From: Trichobilharzia szidati
Lineage: Eukaryota; Platyhelminthes; Trematoda; Strigeidida; Schistosomatidae
Length of the DNA: 64,000 nucleotides
Direction of reading: 5' to 3'
NCBI GenBank assembly: GCA_944472155.2
Contig: OX235272.1
Location: 14,988,354-15,052,353 of the forward strand
Within the stretch, counting starts at the first letter, position 1. Each line of letters starts with the position of its first letter. The notes beneath the pieces are model-generated. The model had not been told where the DNA came from, searched no databases, and worked only from the letters and a program-made list of their open reading frames with translations. This document shows, piece by piece, positions 34,001 through 48,200 of the stretch. Both the position numbers and the translations under genes were made by a program.

Positions 34001-37000
34001 TAAACAGCTTCATTTAACTGTCTTTTACATCGGAAAATGAAATTAACAGTCTGACATTTGCAAGGATCTAGTATAAGATCATTAGGCAAAGACCGTTTGC
34101 TGACTCTTGGTAGAAAGCTGTTCATCTTAGTACAGTCTAACTGGAAGTTAGCAGATATTGAAATCGTTAGATCGTCCGTAAACTTAGCAAAGTTCATTTC
34201 ATCAGAGTGAGGCATGTCGTGCGAGAAGAAACAAAACAGAAAAGAAGAAACAACAGTGCCTTAAGGGACGCCAGCCTCCGTAAGCAGTGAAGAGAACGAC
34301 TTCCACTGAAATACAGTGTGTACTGCTTTCTTCCTGAGAAATAAGACTGCAGCCAGTTGACAACCCAATCCCTACGTACTGAGTTAAAAGCAGATGTGTA
34401 ATCTAGGAAGGCGCAGCGGACAAATTTAGCCCCTTTATCTAAACTAGAGACAATGTTATGATAATGTTATAATATATATTGTGTCTCGTTTAAGTGTGGC
34501 GCATCTTTTGGTGGAATCCGTAAGCTTAAATAATTATAGTAATAATAAACGGTGAGTGAAGTAAATGAACAAGAACAGTTTCTCATATCAATTTTACATA
34601 ACTAAATGTCGAACTCAATGCTCATTATTATTATTATTGTTTGCTTTAATTCCTAGAGGAACATAGGGCTTCAGCCAGGCGTCTCCATTGCGTTCGGTTC
34701 TCTGATAGAGTTTTCACCTGGCTACAAGTCTGCCCACACGTTTTCATCTCCCCTTCACATCACCTCCTCCAAGTCACCCACCCTCGCACTGACGACCAAC
34801 TCGCCACTTCCCTTTCAGTCGGGTTACACTCGAGCAATGGTTTGTCTAGTGATGTCACTCACTTGATGGTTTGTTTTCTCAGAGTATGACCAGCCAATCC
34901 ATCTCCATTTCTTCCTGCCTATTTCTTTCACAATCGGTTCCTGCTGAGTTGGTTCGCTCATTGCCAGAGATCCCTCTCTGTTGCTGATCTCTTGTGACCG
35001 GCCATCTGATCTTGAGTAGTATTGATCGAAGACAACTGTTAATGGAGGTCTGTAGTTTGTTTGAGATGGTCTTTATGACGCGCAGTGCAAGTCTCTGATC
35101 CATCCGTATAGTAGCACTGACTGACCTCACATTGGAGTTGAAAATCCGGATCTTATTTTCCTTTTTGATGCTGAGTGCTGAGTGTTGACCTCCTGCACAC
35201 AGACTTGAGAGTAGTGAAAGCTTGTCTTGCTTTTCCGATTCTTGCTTTGATATCCTCGTCAGTTCCGCTGGCCTGTAGTTGAGACGATGCTTCCCAGGTC
35301 GGTTGATGAAGGCGGTTGTTTCTTACAGGTTCCTTCTATTTATGCTGATTGTTGTCTGTTGTTGTTGTTGCTGTTGGTGGTGTTTCCCAGGAATCTTCAT
35401 CACATCTGTTTTCTCTATGTTCACACCTTAAGTCCTATCTTGCTCAAGCATTTGATAATTTCCTTTCATCAGAATAAAAATGTAAAAAAAAGGTGAAAGC
35501 ACAAACAGATAAGAAGAAAAGAAATAACTTACTCTGACCACTGGAAGTTTAACATCACGAGTGTTATTATCAGTATCCAATATGGGCTTTATAAAATCAA
35601 CAGATTTACAAGTATTATTATTATCCTTGGTTTTATCATCATAATCATTATCATCATCATCATCACCTGCATCAACAATATCATCCTTGCTGATATGTTT
35701 ATCATTCTTAATGGAGGTGGTATTAGTTGTCTTTGTTGTAGTCGACTCACTAGTTGTCAATTTAGGCTTTAAAAAGTTGGATATTGATGCGTTTTTAACA
35801 ACATGACACGATTTTGTAGTTTTCCCTTTAAAACGCAAACAGAGGAAGAGAGGAAAAAATAAAAATAAAAATATGCAGAAGAAGCTATATAGATTGATTG
35901 GAAATTTGTTAACTGTATAATTAATTATGGTTCCTATATGAAGAGCCATTTCTATTCGACTTCATCATAGACGTACTAATGGACTTAACCCTAACTGCTG
36001 ACTTTGGGGACTCAGGGATTGACTTGCTACCAGGGAATAATCTCGTTGAATTAGAATATGCAGATGATATAGTCCTGCTAGGCGAGGACGCTGACAAAAT
36101 AGAGCAGAGTCTACTGAACACCTTGAGCTGCAATCCACAAATGTTTGGCATGCGATTCGCTCCTGCCAAATGCAAGATGATGTTACAGGATTGGACTATA
36201 CTGACTCCTAGATTAGAAATAGGAAGTGAAGTGGTAGAGCACGTTGACCGCTTCACTTACTTGGGAAGTACCATCAGCCAGTGCCAACGGGTTGATCGCT
36301 GACGAAATCTCAGCACGGATACAGAAGGCTAGTTTCGCATATGCCAGTTTACGCCGTCTCTGGCTTAGTAGACGTGATATCCGACTATCGACCGAAGGGC
36401 GTGTGTACTGCTCATCAGTCCGCTCAGTCCTCCTTTATGGCTGGCTGTGAGACCTGGCCATTGATAGTGGAGGACATGAAAAGATTGGCTGTCTTTGATC
36501 ATAGGTGTCTGCGTTCTATCTCCCGTGTGAAGTGGTATAATAAGGTGAGCAATATTGAGGTTAGGCGTCGGTCGAGTGCTACGTAAGGAGGGGAAATCAA
36601 TCGACGAGGCTGTGAAATTACATCGATTGAGATGGTTAGGATATGTGTTATGCATGCCTAGTCATCGCCTTCCTCGACAATGGACAATGTTAGCTGACAT
36701 AGGGTCAGGCTAGAAAAGAGCTAGTGGTGGCCAAACCAAACCATGGCTTCATCAGTCAATGAAATCCACAAGAGTTAGTTTAAGCCAGCCACGTAGGAAG
36801 GTGTAGACTTCCTGACTGGTTGGGGTCCTCGTGATGGACGGTAAAAACCAATGGTTGGAAACAATTGGTGACATGGCTAGCTCAAAATCGTTCTCAATGG
36901 CTAGCGCAGATGCATCCACTCCTTGTGACTAATGATTTCCAGTTAAACTGTTTTATTCTTCGTTATTACTATTTCTTTGTCTCTCACCTCTGTTTACTGT

Positions 37001-39193
37001 CTCTAATATGCATTTCTCCTACTTTCTTCTCTTGCTTTGTGCGCTACAAGGAGGGAGTGTGGCGACTTGAACAGCCGCACATATGTGCAAAGTTCTATGT
37101 CGAAAACAGACAGACTATAATTCAAATTAGTAGTGTAGCTTTATATATGTGACGAGATGATGTCTCCAACAATAAGAGCCTAAACTTCGTCTACTTTTTA
37201 ATTAAAAGATAGAAAATGTGGTGGAAAATACACAAGAAATAGAATAAATAACTCACCACGATTAGCTGATATTTTATTTTTAACAATTATTTGAGTTTGC
37301 ATTTTTGTTTGAGTTTTCATCAGTGCTTTTCTTCCAAGGGATAAAACCTGTAAAATACGAATATATATAAATGTTTAATTAAAATAGAGAAGGTCTTTGC
37401 TGCTAAATATTTATCAACCAGAAAGGCATAAGTTGAACACCATTTTTGAGAATCTTCAAACACTGCTGAGTGATAAATTGAAGTTTAGAGACATCAGATT
37501 TACATCCAACCATTTCATCTGTTACTTTCACTAGAAGTCGACTCTCAACGGAGTGAAATTTTTTACAATTCGCTATCAATATTTCATCCTCAAGCTTTCT
37601 GACATAATCAGAACTAAATTTCTAATGAAGTCAGCGATAGTTTAATGAAGGCGAGGCGAAAAACTACCTATGACAACTCTCAAGTGTATCTCCCTTATCC
37701 ACAACAATACAATGACGCATACACATATTCAAATGAGTGTGTACGAATGTGAATGAAATGTCGAATCATGTTGCAATTTGTATTTATGTAAGCTATATTG
37801 GTAAGTGAAAATGAGTGGCTCACTGCTCTAGCTGCTTGACTTAACGCCACGGATTCGAACTCCAGTCTCTACCTTACCGAGATTCAGACAGCTAGGTAGC
37901 ATCATTAACCCAGAGAAAAAAGTACGTTTGACTGATAATCACAGAGTAACATTTTTGTTGTTGTACAGGCTTAAATCGAAAAAGGATGAGAAACAACCAC
38001 AACCACGACGTAAACAGCATTATTTAACAACTGAGATCTAGCCAATCCCACAGAATTACAGAATAGAATGTCGGGTCATAAAAAGAAGAGAATAACAAGG
38101 ATTAAAGGATTGAAAACATTGCTATGTATGCTATTTACTGCACCAATAGTTTTACCTCCACAGCTATATGAATCATAACCATCTACACATTTGTTATCTC
38201 AGGGTTGCATGAAAATGATTGCACAAGGAATCACACTAAGGTATTTATCAGCCAGTTAGAGAAGAACTTTGATAACAAATTATAGTGAAAGACGTCGAAA
38301 AAAGACCGTGCAACCCCATATTACCAGTCCTATCCTTATAGTTGATAAGCAACAAAAAGTAGTGAAATTCAGGAAATATGTTTACTTCCCCTAATACAAT
38401 AATTTTACGGTTTACACATCTGTATCACCTGTCAGATAAGGATACCACTATCACAGACAGAAAGTACTTAGACTTACAAATATTCTCAGTAGTCCCCCAA
38501 TTGGAAATCTATGAAAAAGGAGAGAGGTGTTAGGACGGGTAACATGTCATTGTTAGTCGTCAAGTCATGATTGATGCTATCAATCAGATATTGATTGCCT
38601 GTTTATGGGTTAAATTTCCGTGGATGTGTAAACGATATATATCCAGTACTTTGGTTAACATGCGTCGGTGGCATAGCGGTTAGGACGCTCGCCGACCATG
38701 ACATGGTCCGGGGTTCAATCCCCGACCGGCGCACTCCTTTACCTCACTGAGCCAGAAATAGAACTGGTGAAGAGGAAAGGTTGGGCATAAACACTCCAAC
38801 AGAAACTTCAAGACTCTAGCTTGAAGCCTTATGTTCCACTGGGAACGTGAAGGAATAAAAAAAACTTTGGTTAACACAGTTGTTGTCAAAGTCAAATCTG
38901 ACTTCTCTGCGTCTACTCAGTGTGGCGGCGTATTCCCAAGTGATTCCAAGTTAGCTACAGTGTCGTGACTGGAGGTTCATTCTACTCAAGTTAGACAACA
39001 ACTAACAAATCAGTGACACTCCATTATAACATAAACTATTTATTTAATGATTCAAATTTTGTGAGTGGAGAAGCATATGAGCTCATGATGTGGTGATACG
39101 AGAAAGTGCTGAAGAAGCTGAGCCATACAATCCCTACAATACATTGTTAACCGAGGATGTTAAGGTACTTTAATACACAAAAAAGGTATATGA

Positions 39194-39242
<49 letters not shown>

Positions 39243-42200
39243 AAGCCGATCTAATTTTAATACCTCTCTGATGGGTTATCACAAGATGCCGAATCTCATT
39301 GTCAAACAAATCTATTTCGTACTTAACCTCAATGTGGCTCATAGGCTTGTATAGTCGATTTTCATCTAGTGGTACCAGGGTTTGAATCTTGGTCAACTTT
39401 ATCAACTCTTAAGCTATACGTGTGGTTTATACCCTGGAACACGAAACACCTGTTCTAGAGATTGAGAGTTCATTCAAATGACAATGAAAAAGACAGTTAA
39501 GAGAGTCTTTTTTAATTACATGAAGAACGAAGAAACTTACTGTATTTGAGTCAATATTATTCTGTAGATTTTCCTTATTATCATTATTATTATTGTCATC
39601 ATCATCGTCATTGTCTGATCCTGGAAGCGTATCTTCATCATTAGGATTATCTTTAGATTTTTTTTGTATTCCATCCGAATCAAGATCAACATTCTCCATA
39701 GACTGATCATTATCAGTATTGTTCTGTCCACTAGAAGAGTTTAGTTTTGAACCTAATGGACCACGTAACCAACGATCCATAGGACCATATGGTACATCAC
39801 CTTCATCATTTGAACTTCCATCTCCGTCATCATCATCATCGTCCATATTCAATTGATCAGCAAATGGATCATCATTATCTATAGTATTGTAATAAGAGTG
39901 AGTAGTCAGATGACGGTTACAAATTGTGCAAAGTATATAGAACATACATTGAAGAAAATGTAGGTAGAGTTAAAGAGTAAATAGTAAATAGTCCTGTCGG
40001 ACATCATTTAGTAGTCTAAACTAAATGGTCTCATGCTGAATCCCTCAAAATGCCAGACTACTGACTTCTCCTTTAGGCATAAACGAGATCTACAAACACT
40101 AGTAAGTACTAATGAAGCCTGTTGCATTGAGGAGACTAAAATTGAAACTAAGTCTACTGCAAAATACCTCGGTCTAGTTCTATCTTCCGACCTTACTTGG
40201 ACATCTCATATCCTAACGATTTCTGAGAAAGTGTTCTGTCTAACCTACTATATTAAGAATCACCCAACCTCTACATGTATCTTACCTATTCTACTTTACT
40301 GCTCTCCGTTAGTCTTTCCTGGGCTACTGAAAAAGGACTACACCATCCTGAGAAGGATGTTGAAGGTAGTTACTAGGACTAGTGGTGTAAAACTCAGTCA
40401 GCTCGTCACTACATTAGTTGGTAGGCATCTGAATACATGCGAAAAATGGTCTAAAACCATACTCTCCAACCAACAACACCCCCTCTATTCCCAACTCTCT
40501 CCTTGTATTTCATCAACTAGAACCAGAAATCAGTATAAAATAATCTATGCTCGTACAACCAAGTGCAGGAACTCAAGGATACCATATTTGGCCCGAGTTC
40601 TAAGTGACAGAGACAATGTTAAGCGCGAAACCTATGACTTGCTTTGTTGTTAACAACATAATTTTAGGCTCTTTTATTTCTCTCTTATTTTGTATTCTAT
40701 AGTGAACTCCTTCTTAAACATACTTAGCCACCTAAATTATTAACATTGGCTTACTTTTTTGTACTTTGCTATATTCCTTCTATTGTGTATCTACTGGTTT
40801 CAACTATATTAGCTCTATGAGTATCACAAAAGTATCCTGTCATTAACCATCATGTAATTATTAGTTTTTGTGGTTGTTGTTATTTTTTTGTTAGGTAACA
40901 TTAACTGACAATCTTGGTTGTGAACGCCATTATCACCATCTTAAAATTTTGTATTATGCAGGATTACTCACACTACCACTACAAACACTGCATTAGACCT
41001 GAAAAAACAACCCTGAAATGTTATTTTATGATTGTTTAGTGTTGTTTCAACTAAATTAACTGACCATCTTGGCGATAAACATTCTTAAATATCATTTCAT
41101 AACTTCTTGTATGACTATAGCTTTACTGCCACCATGCATAATCATATCATAGCTTCCACTACCCAATACTGAGATATTATTTTAAGTTGTTTATTTTCCT
41201 TTCTACTTCTTGGTGTTTTTTCGCACTTTAAAACAAATTATTTTTGTTTGTTTGTGTTTTTATTGTTGTTGTCTTTATATTTATTTTTTTGAAAAACTCC
41301 TTTAAAATGTTTGATAAAATTAGATACAAATATTGTAGATATGTGCCGAAAATTCCACACTGTACCACTAGTACTGTTTCTGGAATAAAGCAAATTATTA
41401 TTATTATAAAACTATTCTTATCATCGGATTAACAGGAGGTTATCTTTATGTGTGATGAATTATATGTGGCGGAAATCGCGTCAGTAGTTCAGTCAGTGGT
41501 GGAGTGAATTAAAAGTCAATCTGAACGAAGAATATTCTTTTCAATAGTTTCTCTTCAGGTTCTTACAGTTATAAAATATAATATTTGTTGTCGTTACAAT
41601 AAAGGCCAGTTATGCGGCAGGTACATTTTTAACGTAGAATAACAGATTATTTATGGGGTGTCAAAATAAATAGTCGTATTTGTGTGACAAACGTGCTAGG
41701 CTGAATTCGATTACAAAATATTGGAAAACGGCAGACAATAGTGGTGATTAATCATAATAGATTTGTAGAGCGTGGGGTAGGAAAATTGACAAGTCAGTTC
41801 AAGGTTATAAAAGGTGTCAGGTGAATGAGTGGCTAGTACAAAGTGGTCTGTATTAAACAGGAGATAGTAAGACTGCAATAGGAGGTTCATAATGAGATAA
41901 CGAATATGTGAAATATGTGAAACAGGTGGAGGCATATGTTGAGAAAAGAGATCATATCACTAATAATAAGTCCGGATAGTATAAACGAAAAAATTCGATA
42001 GTATTGAGAGAATGTTTGCATGAAGGGCATATATTATGACGAATAATAATAATAATTGCAATAATAAGCAAAGAAAAAAAAACCAAGAGGGTTAAGGGGA
42101 AGGAGGCCTCTTGGTGAGAAGAAGAACCATCAATCCAAAAGAATATTCTTTGTTCAGATTGACTTTTAATTCATAATGTGGGAATTTTTCACACTATCAA

Positions 42201-45200
42201 GTGGTGGAGTGTTTGCCAACCACACACCACGAGTGGTCCGGATTTCGATTTCTGGCCAACTCACTCTCCTCCTCCGAAACATCGATTAGCCGGTAGTAAG
42301 CCCAGAAAAGAAGGAAGGTCGGACGCGAAGCTAGCTGTCTTACCCCATAGAAAGGTAACACCAGCCGCTACTGAAAGTTCAAAACTCAAGTTTGAATGAA
42401 AAAAAAATATGGGGCGAATCACCGGTTTTTGAGAGATACTCTACTTCGCAGGATGTACTATTTGACAGGTAGAGTTAGAGTACTGCAGCATACCAACGAG
42501 CCACTTTTTACCGCTGTTACAAAGTCACTTTGATTGTTAAGCATCACACATGTATGACACTACCGACGTGGAAGCGTTTCTGTATCTCTGTGGCGGAATC
42601 ATCCGTAAAAATATCACTTTGGTTCTATGGTAACACATGTTATATTTAAGTACACCGTCTGGTTGTACAAAGTAAAAGCTGACCCCACCTTCCACACATA
42701 CAAACAGCAGTATTGCACTGCATACTAGTTGTTGTTTGTGCTTTCTGAGATAGTTTCGGTCAAATAGCTCCACTCTTCGAAGGTTTTGTGATTGTCGCAG
42801 AGTTTAGAATCAGATATCTTAGCTGCATAGGTATATTCATCACAGACGAGTAGCCGGCTGTATAGCCACCATAACACACACAGGAAATAAAAAAACACAT
42901 TCTTGCCTTGATTTCCATTCATTGGGAATATTGGATATCGTTTACCTTATGGGGAAATTTTCTACAAAACATTAAGAAATGGCTTATGTTTACAAAACTT
43001 AGATATTACTAGCACACCTGATTCGGACAGACAGTAGAGACATAATTGAGGAGTCTTGTTTAATCACCTATCTCTCATGTAGCGAAAAAAAACTGCCAAA
43101 AAACAAAGCCACTAGGTGTATTGAGTACTGCATAAAACAATGGCCATAGCAATTGGCTTATAACACCGGGAACAAGTCCAGAAGCCATTGTTGACACTCT
43201 GCCCTGCTATGGAATCTATAGATTGGTAAATACTGTGTGACGTCATAAATCATAACTATTATGGGTATATGGCTGCAGCACCTGTAAAAAAAGAAGTTAT
43301 TGAGAAGAAGGCACTTTCTATCACAAATCAGCGTCTTGAAGTTTTTATAATAGGCATCTTTAATACGCAACTGAACTGATTAGGCTGAGGTGAGTCAAAC
43401 CGGGTACACACTGCTGATGAGCTCGGCCCCGAACGAGCGAGATGGTCCTTCAGTGTTCAGGAGGTCACTTTGATCTCGCTAGCGATTACTACTACTGTGG
43501 TGAGAGCTGTCTGCTAGCCAAAATTGGTGGACAGCAATTTACGTCAATGTTTACGTCCCAAACAGTGGACGTAAACACAGTGAAACAGTGTGGATTAACA
43601 TGGACGCAGGTGAAAAGTACAGCAGAAGTCAGAAGCAAGTGGAGACGTGTAGCTGAAGCCCTATGTTCCACTAGGAACCCAAGGGAACAATAATAATAAG
43701 AATAATAATTACGTCCCAAATCTTGGTTGTGAGAAAAAACAAGAACAAAGACTAACTCAACAACCAGTAACAGCAGAATTAGCATGGGCGGATATGATTA
43801 GCAGAGATATCAAAGGACTGTCTAAGAAACGCCAACAAAGAGATGACAGAATAACTTTCAGCAGGAAAATAACCAATCAGAAGACGTTACCTCTCTGATA
43901 ACAATAACGAATAATAATGTACATAAAAATCTATAAATATCTGATGATTTTCTCAATAAACGATCAAGATATCAAATTAATGACAAATTACCTAATCCAC
44001 GCCATCGAAAACGTCGTTGACGAACGCGGCCGTCTTCGGTGTGTAAATCTCCATCTTCTAAGTACAGTTCCTGAAATATATTCACAACAACAAGATTATT
44101 GATTATTATTGAAAAGCATTAGAGATAAGTAAACAAGTAAAGAGCAAAGTAACAGTTAACAAGAAATAGGTGACATAATTCAAATGACTGACTCAGTCAG
44201 AATCAGAATGAAGAAAATCAATAAAAAGGGAATTCAAAGACACTCAGATGATGACTTCAAAACAACAGATAGGTAATGTCGAGTATTGAACACATCGAAA
44301 TTATCTTGAAAAGACAGTTGTCGGGTGTGAGTATTAATGAGAATATAATTACTCACTACTATACAGGTACATTCGGTTGATGAGTGGTAAAGGAGACGAA
44401 ACGAGTGTCCTGGATTCCACTGATAGGCATCCCTAACCAAATATTCTTACTTAATTGTTACTGAGGTTTTAATCCGTTAAAGTAACATTTCAACTTTTCA
44501 TAACTTTACTAGAGGTTGAAGAACAGTTCTAGTATCTAAACATAAACGTATATCGGATTTAACCGATAAATATGCACTTCTAGATTCATTCGCTATATTT
44601 TGCATGCATCACTAACACTGTTGTTAGGCCTAACGAACAGATTGGTCAGTGGATGATAGGTGGCATAAGTCTTAAATCTTGAACGAAGGTCTATTTGATG
44701 ATGTTCAAAATGTGAAAAACAAAACATTCAATAAATCAGTTGACTGATGTGCAGTACGCACCCACCACCAGGGTTCGAACCCAGGGCCTTCTGGTTACAA
44801 GGCGAGCTCGCAAACTCTTAAGCCACTGGGGCCCATGAATTCCAACTTCTGCCAATTCACAACATGGCGCGACCACTAACCGACGGTTTTTGGCAAGTAT
44901 TTGTCCTCACACCCGACCTGCTGTACCCTACTACTGGTCACGACTTCCCACTAGAACGAAACAGCTGTTTAGTACTCCCAGGTTTTTCAATGGGCCTCAG
45001 CTCATAATGAAATTCTGAAAGCAATCAATCAAATCCCTACAAACTGATACTTGAATGCGAAATTATTTACTGGGTCGGAATATGAATTTAAGCAAAAAAA
45101 ACTTTCAGTTTGGCGAAAATGTGTTACTTTTCAATTGCCAGTGGTCTACCACTGAACGACTGACGCGCACTAAGTTATTAGATGATTGGAGGCATTCAGC

Positions 45201-48200
45201 CGCAGGAAAGTCCGATCTGACCTAGGTTTCGTGCTTTTGTTGGCACTCTCTAACTAGTCAGCAGGGCGTATCTGCAATCTTGAAGGAAGTCATTTCCCTT
45301 CTGAGATTCAAATTTGTGTCACACAGTGTTACAGTTGGAGACGTTACCACTGAGATATTCGGGCTGGCTCGCGATTGACCTTCCCCGTAGAAGTGTATTG
45401 GACACTTTGACTGGACACCGACTGTTAACTAGTATCATGAGTGTCTAGTCCTTGGTGTTTGGTGCAGACTGAATTCTATCAGTCGAGTTTACAATGTGGT
45501 CACAACATGCTAGGTGGCTCGACATAACGGTGCACTATGAATTGTTATTATTAGAGATGGTTGGAGGCAATCATCAGGAAGCTCTGAGTCTGTAATTTGT
45601 TATCCGTTAATATAGTATTATTATATAAACAAATCATATGCTCTATATCTCACGTGTAACTCAAGTGTTTGATTTTTTATATATGGTCAATAAAATAAAT
45701 ACAATGACAATACATACTACTGACTGATCGATATAATTAACTAGATACCACTCGTATCAACCATTAGTGCTTGCTATCCAGTCATATTGAAGTGATCTAA
45801 ACATCGGACGGTCGTTTCATTCGTTTAGAGAAGAGGTCATCAGAGGTGTCCCCTGGAAGGATCCAGTTTAGAGAATTGAATCGGTTCAATTATGATTGCT
45901 TTCTTAATTAACATAAATCCGACCTAAACAAACTGGTTGGCTCTCACGAGGTGTGCAACATAGATGGCACTGAAATAGAAACCAAGTCAGAAATTAAATA
46001 CCTAGACGTCATTCTATCTGCTGATCTCTCCTGGTCGTCTCATATCTTGGCGATTTCTAAGAAAATATTCCGTCTTACCTGCTACGTCAAGAAGTTAAGA
46101 CATTCTGGTATAACCCAACACTTACTCCTACAATTCGTTCATTCTCGCATTCTGCCTATTAATCTCTATTGTTCCCCTTTAGTTTTTCCCGGGTTACTGA
46201 AGAAAGACTATAACATCATATTACGCAGGATGTTAAAGGTTGTCAGCAGGGTAAGCAGTGTGCCACTTAACCAGCTTGTTAATATTCTGGTCGACAGGCA
46301 CATGGACTCATGTGAAAAATGGGCCAAATCCATTTTATCCAACTCATACCACACTCTTCATTCACAACTCTCCCCTTGTATCTCATCAGGCAAAACCAGA
46401 AGCCTATATAGAAAACTATATGCTCGCACCAGCAAGTACAAAAACTCAACCATACCCTACTTAGCTCGTGTTTTGTGCCATCAAGAAAGCAATAGGCGTG
46501 ACACCTATAATTCATTAAATAGTCAGTAGTAAAACTGGACCCCGTCTTTCAAACTCAAATCATTTATAGGTACAACATTTTCTTTCTTTCTTTTCCTTTT
46601 CTCTCTCTCTCTTTTCTCTTTTTTCCGTTATGTGCTGCTTTGTTTCTTTCTCTCGCTTACGCCAGTAAATAGGACAGCTCCTATTTTTCGAACACCTTCA
46701 AACACTGTTCAACTTTGACTTTGCTACCGGCATGCCAATATGTTGTTGTCATAATGAACTGAGATTTCCTTAATCTATGTAGAATTAATTCTATTTATTG
46801 ATAATGTACACAAACTGGATGCAATACTGTAGTAAAAATGCTGAGAATTCCATTCTGTATCAGAATTACTGTTTAGGAATAAAGCAAATTATTATTATTA
46901 TTTGTGGTGAAATTACACACCTCAATAATCTCCAGACGATATAATATATATGCATCAAAATATAAGAACTATTTTTGTATAGTTTAACTGATTGGATTGA
47001 TAAGAGTAAACACAATCATTACCTTGAGAATACGTATCTCACGTAAATCTTGATCAGTTTGTAATCGATGATGTACACGTTCAACTTGACGTCTTAAACG
47101 ACCAGATGATGGAATATCTGCATCATTTTCATCAATTAAATCAGCAAGCTCTTCATCATCATCGTCATCATCATTTACATTCAATTCATCTTCATCATCC
47201 ATATAATAGGCACGTTCATTTTCATCACCTGATAGCTCAGCTTCTTCATCGACAAAATCATTAACACGAAATCTAAACATTGTACAATAGATAATAACAA
47301 TAATGAGTATTGATTGAAGATGAGCACAAATAACAGAATGAAATTTGAAAAAAAAAGTTATTCAAAGAATATTATTATAAAGGCAAATTTCGCAAGGAAC
47401 TACTTTGTAACAGCTCTTAACTATAAACTGAGTGGATTATGAATTAATTAGGTAAATTATCAGTGGTGGGACACTGTCTAAAAACCCAACACGTGGTCTA
47501 GTGTTCGATTCCCAGCCGACGCATTCCTAAACCTCGCTAATCAGCTAGTAGTAAGACCAGTAAAGGGGGGAAGGTTGACTGTGAGGCTAGGAATCCCACC
47601 TTTTGAATAAAAACACCACTGCTACTGAAACTTCAAGCTGCAGGCTCCACAATGGTGAAACTGTGAACCTCAGCGTGATTTATGATTGTTATATCTGACT
47701 GAGATTAGTTAGCCTCATTTCAGTATATCCGTTTCAATATTAACATCATTAATAACTCAAATCCACAACGGAAAACTCAGCGAGGCGTTTGGAGTAAACA
47801 CAGGAGTCAGACAAGGGTGCTTATGATTACCAATTATATTCCTAATTGTGGTGGACTGCATTATGTATGCGTCAGACAGTGGGAAACGAGAAGACAAGGA
47901 TATCCTGGACCAACGTGAAGAACCTAGAAGACCTGGATTTCACAGATGATTTATGTTTGATGTCACACAAAATCGAAGACTCACAAGCGAAAACCGACAA
48001 ACTGGTCGAAGAAGCAGCAAAGACAGGACTGACTCCAGGTGAACATAGACAGGACGGAGGTTATGAAAATAATCAACGAACTACAACAACAACAACAGCA
48101 GCAACATCCAGTGCCAATCACCATCAACGGGAGGGATTTGAAAGAGGTTACTTCATTCACTCACTTATCTAGGGAGCATTGTCTCAGAAACTTGGCGGTG

